Origin: Desulfobulbus sp.
GTDB taxonomy: Bacteria > Desulfobacterota > Desulfobulbia > Desulfobulbales > Desulfobulbaceae
Direction: 5' to 3'
Assembly: GCA_030600525.1 (NCBI GenBank)
Contig: JAUVLX010000097.1
Span: 1-10,858, forward strand
DNA: 10,858 nt
Positions 7,244-10,858 of the stretch are shown here, one piece after another. Within the stretch, counting starts at the first letter, position 1. Each line of letters begins with the position of its first letter. The position numbers and the translations under genes are program-made. A model generated the notes under the pieces. It was given only the letters and a program-made list of their open reading frames with translations, did not search any database and was not told where the DNA came from.

Positions 7244-7249
7244 CTCCTC
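7244..7249 (-). promoter_or_regulatory. Ribosome site that decides the nrfD-like start
   Basis: GAGGAG on the minus strand lies 7 nt before the ATG at 7234-7236. An in-frame ATG at 7249-7251 overlaps the site itself and is therefore unlikely to be used. Confidence 0.8.
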
Positions 7250-7300
7250 ATCTTTTGTACTGAAATATTTTTTCTATAATCGAGCAGGCTCTACCATTTC

Positions 7301-7506
7301 CTACCGCTTTTCTACACTTGCCAGGGACTTAGAGTCGATCAACGCAACAATCGCTGATAAAGATCCAAGGGCAATGAAAAGCAGAAAAAAAGGCAAAAGC
7401 AAAACTATTCATTGATTTGCCCCATATGGGCTTTAAGCCAAGTAATCAAAAAATGACCGCCATCATTTTGAATTTCTTTCATCGGGATTTGCTCGAGAGT
7501 GTTCAT
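7301..7506 (-). pseudogene. Small one-helix membrane protein, apparently frameshifted
   Basis: An ATG at 7504-7506 with GAGGA 6 nt upstream opens 33 codons (MNTLEQIPMKEIQNDGG..., ending HMGQINE) and stops at 7405-7407. The next frame over continues without a gap as VLLLPFFLLFIALGSLSAIV, then ALIDSKSLASVEKR, and stops at 7301-7303. A single missing base near 7405-7408 would join both into one protein of about 68 residues: a soluble N-terminus, one membrane helix and a basic tail. It ends 64 nt before the nrfD-like start on the same strand, so it may be a small accessory subunit like the tiny membrane proteins of Hmc-type operons (inference). A T-rich strand gives hydrophobic runs by chance, so this remains uncertain. 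Confidence 0.4.
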
Positions 7507-7638
7507 CACACTTCCTCGTTCTCATTGTTCGCAGGTGGTTGCGAATCTTTACCCTTACCAACACAAGGGCTGCGCCAAAACCACACTTCTACTAAAAGCA
7601 GGAGCGAAAAAAAGCTACCCCCCCTGTAACAAGGGCAT
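7506..7638 (-). pseudogene. Short hydrophobic frame overlapping the next small gene
   Basis: The frame carries GGSFFSLLLLVEVWFWRSP, one possible membrane helix, then a polar tail ending NNENEEV, and stops at 7506-7508. That stop overlaps the next ATG as TGATG, which suggests translational coupling. In its own frame it has no start codon after the TAA at 7638-7640. An ATG at 7636-7638 would enter this frame only if the run of seven G (minus strand, beside the hydrophobic part) had six. It is either a decayed gene, a homopolymer error or chance. No ribosome site is visible before the ATG. Confidence 0.3.
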
Positions 7639-8169
7639 TAAGCATATATACAAACGAAAATTTTTATGTTTTACAGGCAGAAATAATTTATAGGTATATT
7701 ACCTTCATGGCGCAAAATATTCCTCACCCTTAATCGTCATTGGAAACACTGCCCCTTCCTGAAAGTAACCTAAAAGGATACATATAAAAAAACTTAGAGC
7801 TCGTTACACATCTAACCCTTGCAAAGGGCTATTTAAAACCGTAAAGAAAACGGGCGAGCAGTGAATCTAAAAAAATAAATACATTTAAAGAGGTTATAAT
7901 TTTACAACCAAGAAAAACAACATTTTGCGCCTGGATGAAGTGTTTACCTTTGAAGCAATGTAACTCTTCACTCCAACACAAATTAAGCCATTACCGAGCA
8001 CAAACAAATCCTAACAAAGACTATGCCATTAGACGGGAAAGCCTTACCTGATACAACCAGAACGAAAGCGCAACTATTCGATTTAGTGGAAATAAAAACA
8101 GGAACAGGACAGATTCAGCAGCAAGTAAACCCCGTAAAAAACAACACCTATCCATTTATAATTTACAAC
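7639..8169. other. AT-rich intergenic stretch without a supported gene
   Basis: About 530 bases without a reading frame I can defend on either strand. I see no tRNA, no clear terminator and no strong promoter. It lies between the 216-bp element and the short frames upstream of the nrfD-like gene, so a promoter for that unit would be expected within it or inside the element. Confidence 0.6.
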
Positions 8170-8403
8170 TTATAGGATCTGAAGTTTCCCGGTTTTATTT
8201 TTATGGCAAATTTTACAATGCGTTATATGTTGCTAAAACATTGAACTTTTGCCAGATCGAGGAACTCCTGTATTAAGGGGTAATAAAATGGGGTTTTGCT
8301 ACGTGCATGGCAAATACCGCAAAAAATAAATTCATTCCCGCTGTCGTGGCGCACCACGGCAGCTTGGACATTATTAAAAACCGGGAAACTTCAGTTATAG
8401 GAT
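8170..8403. mobile_element. 216-bp miniature inverted-repeat element with 9-bp target duplication
   Basis: Perfect 18-bp terminal inverted repeats, CTGAAGTTTCCCGGTTTT at 8179-8196 and its reverse complement at 8377-8394, bound a 216-bp element. It is flanked by the direct repeat TTATAGGAT at 8170-8178 and 8395-8403, a textbook target-site duplication. Inside, GCTGTCGTGG-CGCA-CCACGGCAGC (8340-8363) forms a 10-bp stem with one G-T pair. No transposase reading frame is present, so it must be moved in trans. A 9-bp duplication together with ends starting CTGA fits IS4-type (IS10/IS50-like) transposition, which is inference. It sits between the cytochrome terminator and the small frames upstream of the nrfD-like gene. 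Confidence 0.88.
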
Positions 8404-8440
8404 AACAATAGCAGTAAATTATACAGTTGTTTTACCTCTG

Positions 8441-8474
8441 AAAGAAAACCGACTGGAAGCAAAATGCTTCCAGT
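8441..8474 (-). terminator. Intrinsic terminator after the cytochrome gene
   Basis: A perfect 10-bp stem, ACTGGAAGCA (8452-8461) with TGCTTCCAGT (8465-8474), has a 3-nt loop. On the minus strand it is followed by CGGTTTTCTTTC. It ends the Fe-S/cytochrome transcript 47 nt after the cytochrome stop and separates it from the nrfD-like gene. Confidence 0.85.
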
Positions 8475-8520
8475 GTAGGATTTTTCAAATCCAAGGTAAA
8501 CACTCAATTGACGTGCCTTA

Positions 8521-9228
8521 TTATTCATGCCCCTTTGCAGCAGTTTTTTCGCCGCCGCCATGCATCCGCTCAAAACCCTGTACCCCAATATGACAGGTGG
8601 TACAAAGCGTATCCGATGCAAAGGCATCATCTCCATTGTGACAGGCGCCGCAATACTTACCTTCGTACAAGGCAACCATGGTAAATTTTCCAGGCTGCTC
8701 TTCAGCGGCACCAACTTTCATCTCAAAAAGTTCACTGTGACAACTTGCGCACTCAAAGCCCATTTCGGTGTGCTCCGTATGGCTAAAAATAACGGCTTTT
8801 ACCGGTTTAACAAAAACTACGGTTTCCGGTTCTACCATATCGCTTCCGTGACAGGTAATACAGGTATCTTCATCCACAGTGTTAAAGGCTGTATCGCCAT
8901 CATGACAGGCACCGCAATACATTCCTTCCTCTAAAGAAGCCATGGTGTAATCACCATTTGCTTTTGCTGCTCCACGTTTCCTTTCAAAGAGATCGGGGTG
9001 GCAGGAGTCACAGGACAGCTCATATTCAATGACATGGGATTTGTGATTGAACATATTCCCAACTGGTTCTTTTTTCAGGATCAACGTATCGCCGTATGCA
9101 TGAAGCACCTTTTCTTCAGCAGGTTGTTTTTCAGGTTCAGCAGTGGCTTGGGCCACCTTGTCCAGCTGGAGCCCACCAGCGACAATTGCTACCCCAAGAA
9201 CAGTTACCAACTTTAATGATATCTTCAT
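8521..9228 (-). CDS. Periplasmic hexaheme cytochrome with two c7-type triheme domains
   Basis: Electron carrier of 235 residues. A Sec signal peptide (1-30, cleavage probably after QATA) exports it to the periplasm. Six CxxCH heme sites are visible, at Cys73, 105, 123, 160, 193 and 209. They form two copies of one triheme module: copy 1 (about 57-127) with FNHKSH, CDSCH, LF, MYCGACHDGDTAF, CITCH; copy 2 (about 146-213) with FSHTEH, CASCH, LF, KYCGACHNGDDAF, CTTCH. His62/65 and His150/153 are likely distal ligands. The pattern matches the c(7)-type triheme domain family. AGGAGA (9235-9240) lies 6 nt before the ATG. The gene starts 20 nt after the Fe-S protein gene stops, so the two are one operon and the cytochrome probably takes electrons from, or gives them to, that protein. 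Confidence 0.92.
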   Translation of the reverse strand: MKISLKLVTVLGVAIVAGGLQLDKVAQATAEPEKQPAEEKVLHAYGDTLILKKEPVGNMFNHKSHVIEYELSCDSCHPDLFERKRGAAKANGDYTMASLEEGMYCGACHDGDTAFNTVDEDTCITCHGSDMVEPETVVFVKPVKAVIFSHTEHTEMGFECASCHSELFEMKVGAAEEQPGKFTMVALYEGKYCGACHNGDDAFASDTLCTTCHIGVQGFERMHGGGEKTAAKGHE

Positions 9229-9248
9229 AGTCTCTCTCCTTTTATTGG

Positions 9249-10004
9249 TTAGGCATTCATATAAAATACATTCGGCAACGCACCGGTTTCAGGACGAAGC
9301 ACCCAGACTACCGTTCCAGGCTTATGCACCAAACCGTACACTTCACTGGTCGGATCGCTCAAATCACCGAACACCCTCACTCCAGCCGGGCACGCTTCCA
9401 CGCAGGCCGTATCTTTCATCCCTTTTGAGAGGCGAGTATCATAACAAAAGTTACATTTATCCACTGCCCGTGTTTCCTCATTAAAATAACGAGCATTGTA
9501 AGGACAAGCAGCCATACAAGTTTTACAACCGATGCATTTTTTTTCATCCATCATGATAATACCGGTTGTTTTATCCTTGTAGGTTGCCATGGTCGGACAA
9601 ACTCGCACACAGGGGGGACGATTACACTGGTTACAGAGAACAGGGGTAAAGATGCGCTCTTTGCTTGAAGGCCCAGTCTCACGGTACCGCTCAAGAATAG
9701 TGGTCCGATATCCATACGAGGGGACATGATTTGTACGCACACAGGCTTCCATGCAAAGCTCGCAGTCAATACAAAGATGCTGACGCATAACCATAGTATA
9801 ATGAGGGCTATATGGATACTTGGCTACCGACGCCTGACCTCCGATAGCTCCTAGAACTTTTTCTGCCGAGGTTAACGACAGGACTGTGCCCCCCATAAAA
9901 AGTCCGGTTACCGCTAAGCCGGCACGGAGAAAAGTTCTACGCTCCAACGAAGGAAGGTCATCCACCCCTTCATTTTCCATTTTTTCTAGTTCATCGACAT
10001 CCAT
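9249..10004 (-). CDS. Tat-exported ferredoxin-like protein with four [4Fe-4S] sites (NrfC/DsrO/HmcB-like)
   Basis: 251 residues from the ATG at 10002-10004. A twin-arginine signal (ERRTFLRAG at 21-29, then a hydrophobic stretch to about 54) sends the folded protein to the periplasm. Sixteen cysteines lie in four groups: 78/81/84/88, 124/127/132/136, 157/160/163/167 and 184/187/201/205, with motifs CIDCELCMEAC, CNQCNRPPCVRVCP, CIGCKTCMAACP and CNFC...CVEACP. This is the electron-wiring subunit that docks on NrfD-type membrane proteins in Nrf, Psr, Dsr and Hmc systems. It is followed 20 nt later by the hexaheme cytochrome and preceded by a small membrane protein gene. A GTG at 10013 would add three residues but overlaps the ribosome site. 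Confidence 0.92.
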   Translation of the reverse strand: MDVDELEKMENEGVDDLPSLERRTFLRAGLAVTGLFMGGTVLSLTSAEKVLGAIGGQASVAKYPYSPHYTMVMRQHLCIDCELCMEACVRTNHVPSYGYRTTILERYRETGPSSKERIFTPVLCNQCNRPPCVRVCPTMATYKDKTTGIIMMDEKKCIGCKTCMAACPYNARYFNEETRAVDKCNFCYDTRLSKGMKDTACVEACPAGVRVFGDLSDPTSEVYGLVHKPGTVVWVLRPETGALPNVFYMNA

Positions 10005-10010
10005 TACACG

Positions 10011-10015
10011 CACCT
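10011..10015 (-). promoter_or_regulatory. Ribosome site that decides the Fe-S protein start
   Basis: AGGTG on the minus strand lies 6 nt before the ATG at 10002-10004. The upstream GTG (10011-10013) is part of the site, so the ATG is the better start. Confidence 0.7.
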
Positions 10016-10050
10016 AATGAAAATATAAGAAAAGACGTTAAACCTCTATA

Positions 10051-10308
10051 CTACAATGTGTAACGCTTCAAAAAGATACACTTACGACTAAACTCCCCAC
10101 AAAAGCAGGGAAATAAAACGGCCAATATACCCAAAAATATGAAAAAGGCAAGAAGTCTCATAGCGTACAAGGTGGTAGTTCCACCCCAGCCAAAACCAAC
10201 GCTTTCCACGACCACACAAGCAATCCCATTGACCGCAAAAAAAAAGATAGAGACTACTGAAGTACCTTGTAAAAGCAGCAAAGTCACGGCCTGGAATGTC
10301 TTGACCAT
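10051..10308 (-). CDS. Small two-helix membrane protein upstream of the Fe-S gene
   Basis: 85 residues from the ATG at 10306-10308; a GTG at 10357-10359 would add 17. Helix 1 is about 6-33 (QAVTLLLLQGTSVVSIFFFA...) and helix 2 about 48-68 (LYAMRLLAFFIFLGILAVLF), joined by ESVGFGWGGTTT. A Cys-rich, basic tail follows (PCFCGEFSRKC). The stop is 46 nt before the Fe-S protein start on the same strand, so it is probably first in that operon and may be a membrane anchor or small subunit (inference). Neither start has a strong ribosome site, and I recognise no family. A longer overlapping frame on the same strand (10088-10468) has no such organisation and looks like a shadow. Confidence 0.5.
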   Translation of the reverse strand: MVKTFQAVTLLLLQGTSVVSIFFFAVNGIACVVVESVGFGWGGTTTLYAMRLLAFFIFLGILAVLFPCFCGEFSRKCIFLKRYTL

Positions 10309-10370
10309 TCGACATAAGAACGTCACACGCGAGGCACCCACAAAATATATCGCAATCACTTAAAACCCCA

Positions 10371-10697
10371 CACTCACCCTTAACTGTTTTTATTCTTGAT
10401 AAACAACGAAGGGGGACCCGTGCCAACAGGGACGCCGAACTGCTTACCGGCAAAAACGTCTTTGACATTTAAGGGAAAACGTTTGCCGATGTGTTCCCTG
10501 GAGGCAGCGACGCTTCCTCATTGGACAGACTGATAAAACAGACACAAAAAGAGCATCCCATTTCAAAGCAAGCAGTACTGCTTGACAGCAGCGACACTGA
10601 CACCCCGCCACAACCAGCACTTGCCTCCATCATACCACAGCATGGCGAGGCGAACAAACGAGGAGATATCCTGGTTAGCCTTGATATCGCCAGGTAA
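10371..10697 (+). pseudogene. PAS-domain remnant with an in-frame stop
   Basis: One frame reads SPLTVFILDKQRRGTRANRD, then AELLTGKNVFDI, a TAA stop (10470-10472), then GKTFADVFPGGSDASSLDRL, and continues through ISKQAVLLD and ALASIIPQHGE to GDILVSLDIAR before a second TAA at 10695-10697. The order (xFILDxx, NRxAExLTG, GKxFADVF, a helix, then two strands ending in LVSL) is that of a PAS sensor domain as found in histidine kinases and chemoreceptors. Changing one base of the first stop (TTA to TAA) would give the expected Ile-Leu-Gly. No start codon or ribosome site is evident, and no kinase motif follows, so this is a fragment. It is divergent from the small membrane protein gene. Confidence 0.55.
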
Positions 10698-10858
10698 TGG
10701 TTCTGCTTCCTGACGTTGGAGGTCATGAAAAAATTCCCAAGGTACATGCCCAGTGTACAAATGTTACAAAAGATGTAAACTGGAAGTAATCTTTCACCGG
10801 TACCCCCATTTTTGCCCGCGATCCGTCCAGTACGGGTGGATAAGCGCAGCGCATCCAC
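10698..10858. other. Window edge without a supported feature
   Basis: Continues the decayed region after the PAS remnant. Short plus-strand pieces (such as VMVLLPDVGGHEKIPKVH in the frame opened by ATG at 10699) are too short to assign. The minus-strand open frame across 10469-10858 looks like an antisense shadow of the PAS remnant. Confidence 0.4.

Noticed and set aside
8281..8394. Short transposase fragment inside the 216-bp element (frame starting MANTAKNKF)
   Set aside because: Only about 30 codons, it runs across the internal stem-loop and terminal repeat, and has no recognisable transposase motif.
10088..10468. Minus-strand 126-codon frame overlapping the small two-helix gene
   Set aside because: It is Cys/Trp/Phe-rich without clear helices, and overlaps both the better two-helix frame and the PAS remnant.
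10469..10858. Minus-strand frame open to the window edge
   Set aside because: Antisense to the recognisable PAS remnant; its composition is Ser/Cys-rich and not protein-like.

Overview
The window looks like part of a chromosome from an anaerobic, sulfate-reducing-type Desulfobacterota, most likely of the Desulfobulbales. This is an inference from protein style: a CxxC-headed pentapeptide-repeat protein, a c7-type triheme cytochrome next to a Tat-exported four-cluster Fe-S protein, and a ten-helix NrfD/HmcC-like quinone subunit. No rRNA or taxonomic marker beyond rpsT and trpEG is present.

Left part (1-4465), all on the minus strand: the end of a tryptophan operon (trpE followed 2 nt later by a GTG-started trpG cut by the window edge), then rpsT with a clear sigma70-like promoter and a strong intrinsic terminator, then a large exported protein with two pentapeptide-repeat domains joined by a long Glu/Ala/Pro/Val-rich linker that contains an 86/80-residue tandem duplication.

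Middle part (4466-6048) is a junction zone. It holds a terminator-like hairpin in the leader of the pentapeptide gene, a ~200-bp palindromic MITE-like element, one plus-strand gene for a small four-helix membrane protein whose upstream region comes from that element, and a minus-strand merR-type regulator that appears broken (one frameshift plus two in-frame stops) and ends at an intrinsic terminator.

Right part (6049-10308), again on the minus strand, encodes a membrane redox module. In transcription order it has a small two-helix membrane protein, a Tat-exported protein with four [4Fe-4S] sites, a hexaheme (2 x 3) periplasmic cytochrome, an intrinsic terminator, a 216-bp miniature transposable element with 18-bp perfect terminal inverted repeats and a 9-bp target duplication, two short hydrophobic reading frames that look frameshifted, and the ten-helix NrfD-like subunit. 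The usual cytochrome / Fe-S / NrfD set that exchanges electrons between the quinone pool and the periplasm is therefore complete but split in two by a terminator and an inserted element.

The right end (10371-10697, plus strand) carries a PAS-domain remnant interrupted by a stop codon. Several apparent frameshifts fall in or near short homopolymers, so sequencing error must be considered beside real gene decay. I found no CRISPR array, tRNA or rRNA. The most unusual items are the two miniature elements, the decayed regulator, the duplicated-linker pentapeptide protein and the split redox operon.
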